The notes beneath the pieces were generated by a model, which was not told the origin of the DNA, did no database searches, and was given only the letters and a program-made list of their open reading frames with translations. From Flavobacteriia bacterium (GTDB taxonomy: Bacteria; Bacteroidota; Bacteroidia; Flavobacteriales_D; Crocinitomicaceae), in assembly GCA_009923965.1 (NCBI GenBank), contig RFSL01000065.1, positions 1 through 5,879 on the forward strand: a DNA stretch of 5,879 bases. Direction: 5' to 3'. The first letter of the stretch is position 1. Each line of letters opens with the position of its first letter. A program made the position numbers and the translations under genes. This document shows positions 1-5,879 of this stretch, one piece after another.

Positions 1-863
1 ATTGTTAGATCGTAACTATAACCAATTTTCATACTTTCAGTTGCCATACCTATTGAAAGTATAAATGCATCTCTATTTCTGTACCATACTCCAGAAGTAA
101 AAATCCCATATTTTATAGATGTCCCTATGTTTAATTCTTGAAAGCCATTTTGATATTGATAAATTATATTAGGCATAATACTCGTTTTATTAGAAAATTT
201 TCCTTTGTTTCCAATTTCTATAACAGCACCAATGTGACCAGTTAATCTTATAGGTAGTCTAGAACCCCCTAAAATTAGTGATTCATCAGGTCTATTTAAA
301 TGATTAGCAGCAAATCCAAAGGAAAAATTTTTTCCAAATCCAACAAGTCCAGCAGAGGCATCAAAAAAACCTCTCTGACCTCCTCTTGGAACATCACCTG
401 TTTGGTATATAAAACCTCTTCTCGGGTCAATCATATCTCCAAATGTTAATTTATCCCAATCAAGAAATTTTTGAAAATAAGCAGCTTTGACACCAAACAT
501 AAGAGAAAATTTTCTATTTACTTTTAAGTTGTATGAATAAATCCCCCCCACCATACTAGTTTGAATCGTAGCCTGCCCTTGTTGGTCGTGCATGGCGATA
601 ATTCCTAAACCACCGTTTACACTTTTAGCATACGTATCGAAAGCAGCACAATATGTAACATAGTTCCCAGATAAACTTGGCCATTCGTTTCGATAATTTA
701 GTGCAATTCTAGGACAACCACTTGAACCTGCTAACGCGGGATTTAAATATACTGGATTTGAATAAAATTGAGTAAAAGTAGGATCTTGAGACCTAACAAT
801 AAATGAATTTATCACTACAAATAGTAAGGATAAATAAATTGAATATAGACGATATATTTTCAC
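1..863 (-). CDS. PorP/SprF family type IX secretion outer-membrane protein, 3' end outside window
   Basis: Reading the minus strand from a GTG at 863-861 gives 287 uninterrupted codons that leave the window without a stop. Residues 1-25 form a signal peptide (basic start, hydrophobic core, SQ before the mature end). Next comes the family hallmark at about residues 26-46, QDPTFTQFYSNPVYLNPALAG. Later typical pieces are GGLGIIA, LDWDKLTFGDMIDP, GFFDASAGLVG and, near the left edge, MKIGYSYDLT, which usually lies a few tens of residues before the end of these roughly 300-340 residue proteins. The family forms outer-membrane beta-barrels. PorP is a T9SS component linked to the PorK/N ring and PorE, while SprF-like paralogues serve individual cargo such as the SprB adhesin. 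I cannot tell which role applies, so I give no symbol. The start is GTG because no ATG is in frame between it and an upstream in-frame TAA. The gene is divergent from porU. A run of seven G lies inside it (543-549 on the plus strand). Confidence 0.93.
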   Translation of the reverse strand, partial: MKIYRLYSIYLSLLFVVINSFIVRSQDPTFTQFYSNPVYLNPALAGSSGCPRIALNYRNEWPSLSGNYVTYCAAFDTYAKSVNGGLGIIAMHDQQGQATIQTSMVGGIYSYNLKVNRKFSLMFGVKAAYFQKFLDWDKLTFGDMIDPRRGFIYQTGDVPRGGQRGFFDASAGLVGFGKNFSFGFAANHLNRPDESLILGGSRLPIRLTGHIGAVIEIGNKGKFSNKTSIMPNIIYQYQNGFQELNIGTSIKYGIFTSGVWYRNRDAFILSIGMATESMKIGYSYDLT

Positions 864-897
864 AAACTTGAATTTTATGCAAGTGTTAATTTAAACG

Positions 898-905
898 TAT
901 TTTTG
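898..905 (+). promoter_or_regulatory. Candidate -7 promoter element for porU-porV
   Basis: The plus strand reads TATTTTTG, matching TAnnTTTG, about 90 bases before the porU ATG. The nearest upstream TTG (868-870) is 27 bases away, longer than the normal spacing, so the -33 part is not supported. If this and the minus-strand element at 937-944 are both real, the two transcripts would overlap at their 5' ends within the 132-base divergent region. Tentative. Confidence 0.25.
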
Positions 906-936
906 CCTTCAAAGGTTACAAATATCGTTTATTTTT

Positions 937-944
937 CAAATATA
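937..944 (-). promoter_or_regulatory. Candidate -7 promoter element for the PorP/SprF-like gene
   Basis: On the minus strand these bases read TATATTTG, an exact match to the Bacteroidetes sigma-ABfr -7 consensus TAnnTTTG. It lies about 75 bases upstream of the GTG start at 863, in the right orientation. I do not see a convincing TTG/TTTG -33 element at the usual 17-23 base spacing, and an 8-base AT-rich match can occur by chance, so this is tentative. Confidence 0.35.
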
Positions 945-995
945 TGCTAATTTAATTCGTTTTTTGCATAGTTCACTTTAAAACAGATATTTTTT

Positions 996-3900
996 ATGAG
1001 GCGAAATGATTTAATTCTTTTTCTTTTTTTTGTATTTTCAAGTAATTATTTTATATCACAAGATATTTTATTAGAATTAAATTGGCAAAAACCAGTAAAT
1101 CATTATTTAGATGGGAAGACCTATTCTATCCCTTCAATTGAAGGGCAAGAATCAAGCAATGGCAAACCAAATTATTTTTATTCAAAGTATTTAAAGAACA
1201 ATTTCACCCCTTTACTAAAAGATGTATTATATGAATTAGCCCCAGACATTGATTTAAATCATTTTAAATCATTAAATATCCAGTTTCCTACTAATCTTGA
1301 AATTTCTTACCAAGTTACTAAAGCTGGAAATGATTATTATTTCGCAGTAAGTACTTTTCCCTATAAACTAATTAATAGTCAATTACATCGTGTTAAACAG
1401 TTGGTTTTTGAATTAACAGAAACTACAGTTATTGGTCATCAAAAAGACTTTGTTACCTCGTCAGTTCTTAAAGAGGGAAGCGGCACCTGGTATAAAATTG
1501 CTGTTAACAAAGATGGTATATATAAATTAGATAAAAATTTTCTTGAATCTTGTGGTATTTCCACAAATGGGTTGAATCCTGCGCACATTCACATTTATGG
1601 AAATGGCGAGGGTGTATTACCAGAATTAAACTCAAGTCCTAGAATTGATGATTTAGCCAAAAATGCACTATTTATTCAAGGAGAAACTGATGGCAGTTTT
1701 GACGCTAATGATTACATACTTTTTTATGGATATGGACCACACAGATGGTTTGCAAATGGAACAGCTGAATTTGATCGAAAACAAAATATTTATTCTGATA
1801 ATTCGTATTATTTTATTAACATTAATTCTACAGAAACACCTTTACGAATAGAAACACTACCTGAAATACAGGAAGTTGCTAATGCTGAAATTTCTTCCTA
1901 TGACTACAGAGATGCTTATGAAAACGATTTAGTTAATTTATTGGGTGGAGGACAGCGCTGGTATGGTGAATTATTTGATGTCGAATTGGAAAAAACATTC
2001 ACTTTTACAATTCCAAATATCGACACGAGTCCAATTAGATTTAAAACTGCCATTGCATCAAATGCAACAAATTCAGCTGGCACGGCTCAAAATTATAGTA
2101 TTAATGGCTTGACTTTAAGTGAAACCCCGTTACCAAGTATAGGCAGTGATTTCGCGCGTTCTACCCAATCTTTTCAGTTGATAAATCCGGTCTCTACTTT
2201 ACCATTTAAGATTAAAATAACGCGTAATAGTCCAAATACATTGACATATTTAGATCGTATTGTTTTAAATACAAAGCGTAAACTTGTTTTTTTTGGGACG
2301 CAATTTGGATTTAGAAATTTAAGCCCTCAGGATTCACTTGAACTTGTTTCGTATTCCACTTCAAACTTTCCAAGTAATGGATTTATTTGGGATATTTCTG
2401 ATCGACAAAAACCAAAAAAGATTTCAGGAACATTAACGGGTACAACTTACAATTTTAAAACATATAATATTTACAGAGAATATGTAGCTTCTAATGGTTC
2501 CTCTTATTTTACACCTGAAAAAGTTGGTCCAGTTCCAAATCAAAATCTACATGCTTTAGCACAAGCAGATTTTTTAATAATTACACATCCAGATTTTTTA
2601 GCGCAAGCAAATCGATTGGCTGATTTACATCGAGAACAAGGATTGAGTGTTCATGTTGCAAGAATCGACGAAGTTTTTAATGAATTTAGCTCCGGTGCAC
2701 AGGATCCAACAGCAATCCGAATGTTTGCCAAGATGTTTTACGATCGTGGTGCTTTAGCACCCTCTACGAAGCCAAAATATCTCTTACTTTTTGGCGATGG
2801 AACTTATGATCCTAAAAATCGCGTTCCGAATAATAATAATTATGTGTTGACCTATCAAGTAGAAAGCAGTGAAAATCATATAGATGCGATGGTTACAGAT
2901 GATTATTTTGGGATGTTAGATGATAATGAAGCAATTTTAGCTGTAGATTTATTAGATATCGGAATAGGTCGAATTTTGGCGAGCAATTTAACTCAGGCAA
3001 AGCAACAAGTAGATAAAATCGAACATTATATGAAAAATGGATCTGCCTTATTTACTGGAGGCGGAAGTTCATGTTGTTTAGGAGAATCAAGTACTGATAC
3101 TTATGGAGATTGGCGAACAAAATATGTTCAAATTGCAGATGATGAAGAAGGCGGATATTTTATTAATAATGATACCGAGCCTCAGTACAATAATGTAAAA
3201 ACTGATCATTTTGAGATGAACTGTGATAAATTATACATGGACGCATATCCTCAAGAAACTTCAGCTGGAGGACAAAGGTATCCTGAGTTACAAAATGCAA
3301 TTACAGACCGTGTGCAACGCGGAGCCCTAGTTGTTAATTATGTTGGGCATGGCGGTGAGGTTGGATTAGCTGAAGAGCGGGTTGTAACGATTCCTCAAAT
3401 AAATAGTTGGACAAATATCAATAAATTACATTTGTTTGTTTCTGCTACCTGTGAATTTACAAAATATGATGATCCAGCTAGAGTTTCTGCAGGAGAATTG
3501 GCTGCATTAAATCCTACAGGAGGAGCAATTGCGTTAATGACAACTACAAGAGCTGTTTATTTCAGTGTCAATACAACTACAGGATTAGCTTTTTACAATA
3601 ATGTTTTTGATCGTAATCCTGACGGCTCGCCTTTAACTTTTGGCGAAATTGTGAAACGAACAAAGAATGCATCCGGAAACAGTAATAATAAGAGAAGTTT
3701 TACATTGATCGGAGATCCAGCCTTAAAGATTGCTTTACCAACATTTAAAGTTATTACGGATAGCATTAATGGAAAAAGTCCTTTGATTGACTTAGACACT
3801 TTAAATGCCTTGAGCAAAGTTAGAATCAAAGGTCATTTGGTAGACAACTCAGGTTCTTTAATGTCTTCCTTTAATGGATTTTTATCACCTTCTATTTTTG

Positions 3901-4823
3901 ATAAGCCAAAAAAACAAAAAACTTTGGGTCAGGACGATAATTCTCCTGAAATAGAGTATGAATTGCAGCGAAATATTATCTATAAAGGAAAATGTTCTGT
4001 GGTAAATGGTTTTTTTGATTTTTCCTTTGTAGTTCCAAAAGACATCACATTGAATATTGGGCGAGGAAAAATAAGTTATTATGCTTTTGGTCAAGGAATT
4101 GATGCAATAGGAGCCGACACAAATTTTAGAATTGGGGGAATTGATCCAAATGGAATTAATGATGATATTGGTCCAGATTTAGAGTTGTATTTAAATGATG
4201 AAAAATTTATAAGTGGCAGTATTTCCGATGAGAATCCAGTTTTGTTTTTAAAAGCATTTGATGAAAATGGAATTAATACTATTGGCAATGGCATTGGCCA
4301 TGATATTGTTGCAATTTTAGATGGAAAAACTTCTGATCCATTTGTTTTAAATGACTATTATACTACAAATCTGAACGATTATAAATCTGGAGCGGTTCGC
4401 TATCAATTTAAGGAATTATTGGCTGGAGAACATACACTTGAAGTAAAAGCTTGGGATGTCAACAATAATTCTTCCACTGCGCGTTTAAATTTTTCAGTCC
4501 GAGAAAAGCAAAAGCCTAATATTGAGCGTGTCTATAATTATCCAAATCCATTTACAACTAAGACTGAATTTATGTTTGAGCATAATCTTTCATGTAGTAG
4601 TTTAGATGTTCAAGTTCAAGTTTACACTGTTTCAGGTAGACTTGTAAAAACGATTAATAAGTACATTACTAGCAATGGTTTTCGTGAATCTGGAATAGAA
4701 TGGGATGGATTAGATGATTTTGGAGATCGATTGGCAAAAGGAGTTTATATTTATCGACTCAAAATAAGTAATTCAGAGAATCAAAGTTCTGAAAAAACAG
4801 AAAAATTGGTTATTTTACGTTAG
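996..4823 (+). CDS. porU: PorU, type IX secretion system sortase (gingipain-like peptidase C25)
   Basis: PorU is the cell-surface cysteine protease that removes the C-terminal signal of T9SS cargo and attaches the cargo to the outer surface. It works in complex with PorV, encoded just downstream. The 1275 residues start with a signal peptide (1-22, ending ISQ). An N-terminal beta-rich region follows to about 510, with the family-typical stretches GTWYKIAVNKDGIYKLD (163-179) and NDYILFYGYGPHRWF (238-252). The C25 domain spans about 515-915: LLLFGDGTYDP (596-606), TDDYFGMLDD (634-643), IGIGRI (655-660), YGDWR (703-707), MDAYPQ (748-753), then the likely catalytic His785 in NYVGHGGEVG and Cys819 in SATCEFTKYDDP, closing with GDPALKIALP (907-916). 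An Ig-like region (about 925-1170) leads to a sorting-domain-like end from NYPNPF (1181-1186) to LVILR. In P. gingivalis the corresponding PorU domain is known to be retained rather than cleaved. The length is somewhat above the 1158 residues of P. gingivalis PorU. No Shine-Dalgarno precedes the ATG, as usual in this phylum. The start is fixed by the signal peptide. Confidence 0.96.
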   Translation: MRRNDLILFLFFVFSSNYFISQDILLELNWQKPVNHYLDGKTYSIPSIEGQESSNGKPNYFYSKYLKNNFTPLLKDVLYELAPDIDLNHFKSLNIQFPTNLEISYQVTKAGNDYYFAVSTFPYKLINSQLHRVKQLVFELTETTVIGHQKDFVTSSVLKEGSGTWYKIAVNKDGIYKLDKNFLESCGISTNGLNPAHIHIYGNGEGVLPELNSSPRIDDLAKNALFIQGETDGSFDANDYILFYGYGPHRWFANGTAEFDRKQNIYSDNSYYFININSTETPLRIETLPEIQEVANAEISSYDYRDAYENDLVNLLGGGQRWYGELFDVELEKTFTFTIPNIDTSPIRFKTAIASNATNSAGTAQNYSINGLTLSETPLPSIGSDFARSTQSFQLINPVSTLPFKIKITRNSPNTLTYLDRIVLNTKRKLVFFGTQFGFRNLSPQDSLELVSYSTSNFPSNGFIWDISDRQKPKKISGTLTGTTYNFKTYNIYREYVASNGSSYFTPEKVGPVPNQNLHALAQADFLIITHPDFLAQANRLADLHREQGLSVHVARIDEVFNEFSSGAQDPTAIRMFAKMFYDRGALAPSTKPKYLLLFGDGTYDPKNRVPNNNNYVLTYQVESSENHIDAMVTDDYFGMLDDNEAILAVDLLDIGIGRILASNLTQAKQQVDKIEHYMKNGSALFTGGGSSCCLGESSTDTYGDWRTKYVQIADDEEGGYFINNDTEPQYNNVKTDHFEMNCDKLYMDAYPQETSAGGQRYPELQNAITDRVQRGALVVNYVGHGGEVGLAEERVVTIPQINSWTNINKLHLFVSATCEFTKYDDPARVSAGELAALNPTGGAIALMTTTRAVYFSVNTTTGLAFYNNVFDRNPDGSPLTFGEIVKRTKNASGNSNNKRSFTLIGDPALKIALPTFKVITDSINGKSPLIDLDTLNALSKVRIKGHLVDNSGSLMSSFNGFLSPSIFDKPKKQKTLGQDDNSPEIEYELQRNIIYKGKCSVVNGFFDFSFVVPKDITLNIGRGKISYYAFGQGIDAIGADTNFRIGGIDPNGINDDIGPDLELYLNDEKFISGSISDENPVLFLKAFDENGINTIGNGIGHDIVAILDGKTSDPFVLNDYYTTNLNDYKSGAVRYQFKELLAGEHTLEVKAWDVNNNSSTARLNFSVREKQKPNIERVYNYPNPFTTKTEFMFEHNLSCSSLDVQVQVYTVSGRLVKTINKYITSNGFRESGIEWDGLDDFGDRLAKGVYIYRLKISNSENQSSEKTEKLVILR

Positions 4824-4851
4824 CAAACAATATAAAACAGCATTTAACGTA
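4816..4851 (+). other. Weak inverted repeat at the porU-porV junction
   Basis: TACGTTA at 4816-4822 (overlapping the porU stop codon) is perfectly repeated in inverse as TAACGTA at 4845-4851, enclosing 22 bases. It could form a small AT-rich hairpin in the 56-base gap before porV. There is no G+C-rich stem or following T-run, so I do not call it a terminator. porU and porV are probably cotranscribed. Confidence 0.3.
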
Positions 4852-4879
4852 TTTATATATCAGTTTATCAATTAATTTC

Positions 4880-5626
4880 ATGAAATACATCAGCTTTTTT
4901 ATTTTTATTACAAGTCTATCATTTTACACTTTTGCTCAAGCACCTAACGGAGGAGGGTCAGGAGTCACGGATAATGATCTTCAATTGAATACAATAACAA
5001 CTGCATTGCCATTTATGGCAATAACGCCAGATTCAAGAGCAGGAGGAATGGGAGACGCAGGTACTGCATTAAGTCCAAGTTCTACATCCATCTATTGGAA
5101 TACATCTGTATTGAGTTTCGCGAAACAAAAATCTGAAATCAGCATGTCCTACACACCTTGGCTAAGGCAACTAACAAACGACATCTCTTTATCCTATCTA
5201 TCTGCTTATTACAAGATTAACAAAACACATACAGTTGGAGGCTCCATGCGTTATTTTAGTCTAGGAGAAATTACTTTCACAGATGCCTCAGGAAACGTAT
5301 TACGTGATGATAAACCAAGTGAATTTGAATTAACTGGCGCTTATGCTTTCCGCTTGGCAAAAAGATTTAGTATTGGTATAAATGGAAAATTTGCATATTC
5401 TAATCTAACTGGAGGAATACCAGTTGCTGGAGTAAATACAAAAGCAGGAATTGTAGGAGCAACAGATTTGTCTTTCACGTATTTAAATGATGATGCAAAA
5501 ATAGGTAAGACTAAAGGAGTTTATATTTTTGCTATTACCTTTAATAATATCGGAAATAAAGTAGCTTATTCTGAATTGTCTCAACGAGATTTTATTCCGA
5601 TGAATTTAAAAATTGGAATTGGTTAA
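4880..5626 (+). CDS. porV: PorV, type IX secretion outer-membrane shuttle protein, truncated at residue 248
   Basis: PorV (also LptO) is an outer-membrane beta-barrel of the FadL-like fold. It collects T9SS cargo from the translocon by binding its C-terminal signal and, with PorU, forms the attachment complex. Residues 1-19 are a signal peptide (ending TFA, then QAPNGG). The signature FMAITPDSRAGGMGDAG is at 45-61, followed by the typical SPSSTSIYWN (65-74). Barrel strands follow, including SEISMSYTPWLRQL, HTVGGSMRYFSLGEI, FSIGINGKFAYSNL and, near the end, NNIGNKVAYSE and RDFIPMNLKIG. It lies 56 bases behind porU on the same strand, the usual partnership. The reading frame ends with TAA at 5624-5626 directly after NLKIGIG, where full-length PorV of about 380-400 residues continues for another third or more of the barrel. 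Neither other forward frame resumes PorV-like sequence, so this is not a simple frameshift. It is either a gene broken by insertion or rearrangement, or a chimeric contig end. If real, the product would be an incomplete barrel and probably non-functional. Confidence 0.93.
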   Translation: MKYISFFIFITSLSFYTFAQAPNGGGSGVTDNDLQLNTITTALPFMAITPDSRAGGMGDAGTALSPSSTSIYWNTSVLSFAKQKSEISMSYTPWLRQLTNDISLSYLSAYYKINKTHTVGGSMRYFSLGEITFTDASGNVLRDDKPSEFELTGAYAFRLAKRFSIGINGKFAYSNLTGGIPVAGVNTKAGIVGATDLSFTYLNDDAKIGKTKGVYIFAITFNNIGNKVAYSELSQRDFIPMNLKIGIG

Positions 5627-5637
5627 TATTTATTAAC
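5622..5637. repeat. Perfect 7-bp inverted repeat at the porV break point
   Basis: GTTAATA (5622-5628) and TATTAAC (5631-5637) are perfect inverse copies separated by TT. The palindrome begins inside the last sense codon of the shortened porV and supplies its TAA stop. It coincides, to within a few bases, with the point where PorV homology is lost and base composition changes. It could be a rearrangement or insertion hotspot, the end of a mobile element, or a place where reads were misjoined. Confidence 0.6.
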
Positions 5638-5799
5638 GGACGATTGTTTGGGACAACCACACAGATTCATCATGGTACGTATGTAATTCGCTACTCCTTC
5701 CCCCCAGAAAATTTAGAAATTTCTTTGAGGTCGCCAGCTCATGTGTGTGCACTCTGTGAACGCGGAATTGAGAATTTACTAGTCAGGGTCCACAGCTGA
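5638..5799 (+). CDS. Possible 3' end of an unknown gene (open frame only)
   Basis: In the frame that begins GGA CGA TTG at 5638, about 53 codons are open up to TGA at 5797-5799. The translation (NGRLFGTTTQIHHGTYVIRY, then SFPPENLEISLRSPAHVCAL and a short end) looks protein-like and has a CALC cysteine pair. There is no ATG in this frame after the junction, so if real it is the tail of a gene whose front lies across the break. Another forward frame (5637-5759) and a minus-strand frame are also open for some distance, so the coding frame is not certain. I recognise no family. Confidence 0.25.
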   Translation, partial: GRLFGTTTQIHHGTYVIRYSFPPENLEISLRSPAHVCALCERGIENLLVRVHS

Positions 5800-5800
5800 G

Positions 5801-5879
5801 ATGGCAAAGAAGGTAAATTTAGCATCTGACGTCTCGATTATGTCTGGATTAAATTACGCAACAGGCGTACAACGACTAT
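5801..5879 (+). CDS. Possible 5' end of an unknown gene, running off the right edge
   Basis: An ATG at 5801 starts 26 open codons (MAKKVNLASDVSIMSGLNYA, then TGVQRL) that continue to the window end. It follows the TGA of the preceding open frame by a single base, the tight spacing typical of cotranscribed bacterial, archaeal or phage genes. There is no clear ribosome binding site, the piece is too short for a statistical case, and I recognise no family. Confidence 0.25.
   Translation, partial: MAKKVNLASDVSIMSGLNYATGVQRL

Larger units (their letters stand above)
5627..5879. other. Unrelated right-hand segment, unidentified
   Basis: After porV stops, the remaining 253 bases differ from the rest of the window. 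From 5641 onward they are about 43-44% G+C by hand count, against roughly one third in typical porU stretches, and they are richer in CpG and in codons such as CGC, TCG and GTC. No frame on either strand gives a PorV C-terminus, a transposase motif or another protein I recognise, and I see no tRNA or rRNA. No terminal inverted repeat pair or target duplication can be tested because the other end is outside the window. It may be inserted DNA, a rearranged neighbour, or sequence from another organism joined during assembly. Confidence 0.5.

Noticed and set aside
894..902. The 9-mer AACGTATTT occurs before porU and again at 4846-4854 before porV, suggesting a shared operator
   Set aside because: It is short and AT-rich, similar strings recur inside porV, and the surrounding bases do not match, so chance is the simpler explanation.
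960..995. TTTTTTG at 960-966 with TATTTTTT at 988-995 as a porU promoter with 21-base spacing
   Set aside because: The spacing fits, but the -7 element would directly abut the ATG, putting the transcription start inside the signal peptide codons.
1663..1851. Open frame of 62 codons on the plus strand inside porU
   Set aside because: It overlaps the strongly supported porU frame, has a low-complexity hydrophobic translation and no independent start context. It is a shadow frame.
3593..4294. Three minus-strand open frames (67-78 codons) opposite the middle and end of porU
   Set aside because: They are antisense to conserved porU sequence, have Leu/Ile/Phe-rich low-complexity translations, and show no promoter or family likeness.
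5622..5637. TAATATT inside the palindrome as a rolling-circle origin nonanucleotide of a small circular virus
   Set aside because: The bases after TAATATT are TA, not AC as in the nonanucleotide. The motif is in the stem and centre of a 2-base-loop palindrome rather than in a stem-flanked loop, and no Rep motif is visible nearby.
5637..5759. A 40-codon open frame on the plus strand ending with TGA at 5757
   Set aside because: It competes with the longer open frame at 5638-5799, has no start codon context and no recognisable motif. It was kept only as a reason for caution about the coding frame there.
5560..5799. A simple frameshift as the cause of porV truncation
   Set aside because: I translated both other forward frames after the stop, and neither resumes a PorV-like C-terminal barrel. 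The change in composition also argues against a single indel.

Overview
This window looks like chromosomal DNA from a member of the Bacteroidota, most likely Flavobacteriales-like. The base composition is AT-rich (about one third G+C in the stretches I counted), the genes have no Shine-Dalgarno sequence, and all three recognisable genes belong to the type IX secretion system (T9SS), which is confined to this phylum and close relatives. The family-level placement is inference.

Layout. (1) Bases 1-863, minus strand: a PorP/SprF-family outer-membrane protein gene, starting at a GTG and running off the left edge before its stop codon. (2) Bases 864-995: a short divergent intergenic region holding candidate Bacteroidetes-type promoter elements for both directions. 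(3) Bases 996-4823, plus strand: a complete porU gene (1275 residues), the gingipain-like (peptidase C25) sortase of the T9SS, with a visible His785/Cys819 pair and a C-terminal sorting-domain-like module. (4) Bases 4880-5626, plus strand: porV, the outer-membrane shuttle and scaffold protein that partners PorU. It has a normal N-terminal part but stops at residue 248, where I expect roughly 380-400. (5) Bases 5627-5879: about 250 bases with higher G+C (about 43-44% by hand count) and no recognisable relation to PorV. They begin at a perfect 7-bp inverted repeat (5622-5637) and contain two closely spaced open frames of unknown nature.

How the genes work together. In well-studied Bacteroidota, PorV binds the C-terminal signal of cargo leaving the translocon and hands it to PorU, which cleaves the signal and attaches the cargo to the cell surface. 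PorP/SprF-family barrels either form part of the motor-associated machinery (PorP) or act as partners of individual cargo proteins (SprF-like). The window is therefore a T9SS attachment-complex locus with a divergently transcribed PorP/SprF-like gene.

The most unusual point is the abrupt end of porV in the middle of its barrel, exactly at a palindrome and a change of sequence character. It is either a real insertion or rearrangement in a gene usually needed for secretion, or a chimeric contig end. The sequence alone cannot separate these, and the second is at least as likely.
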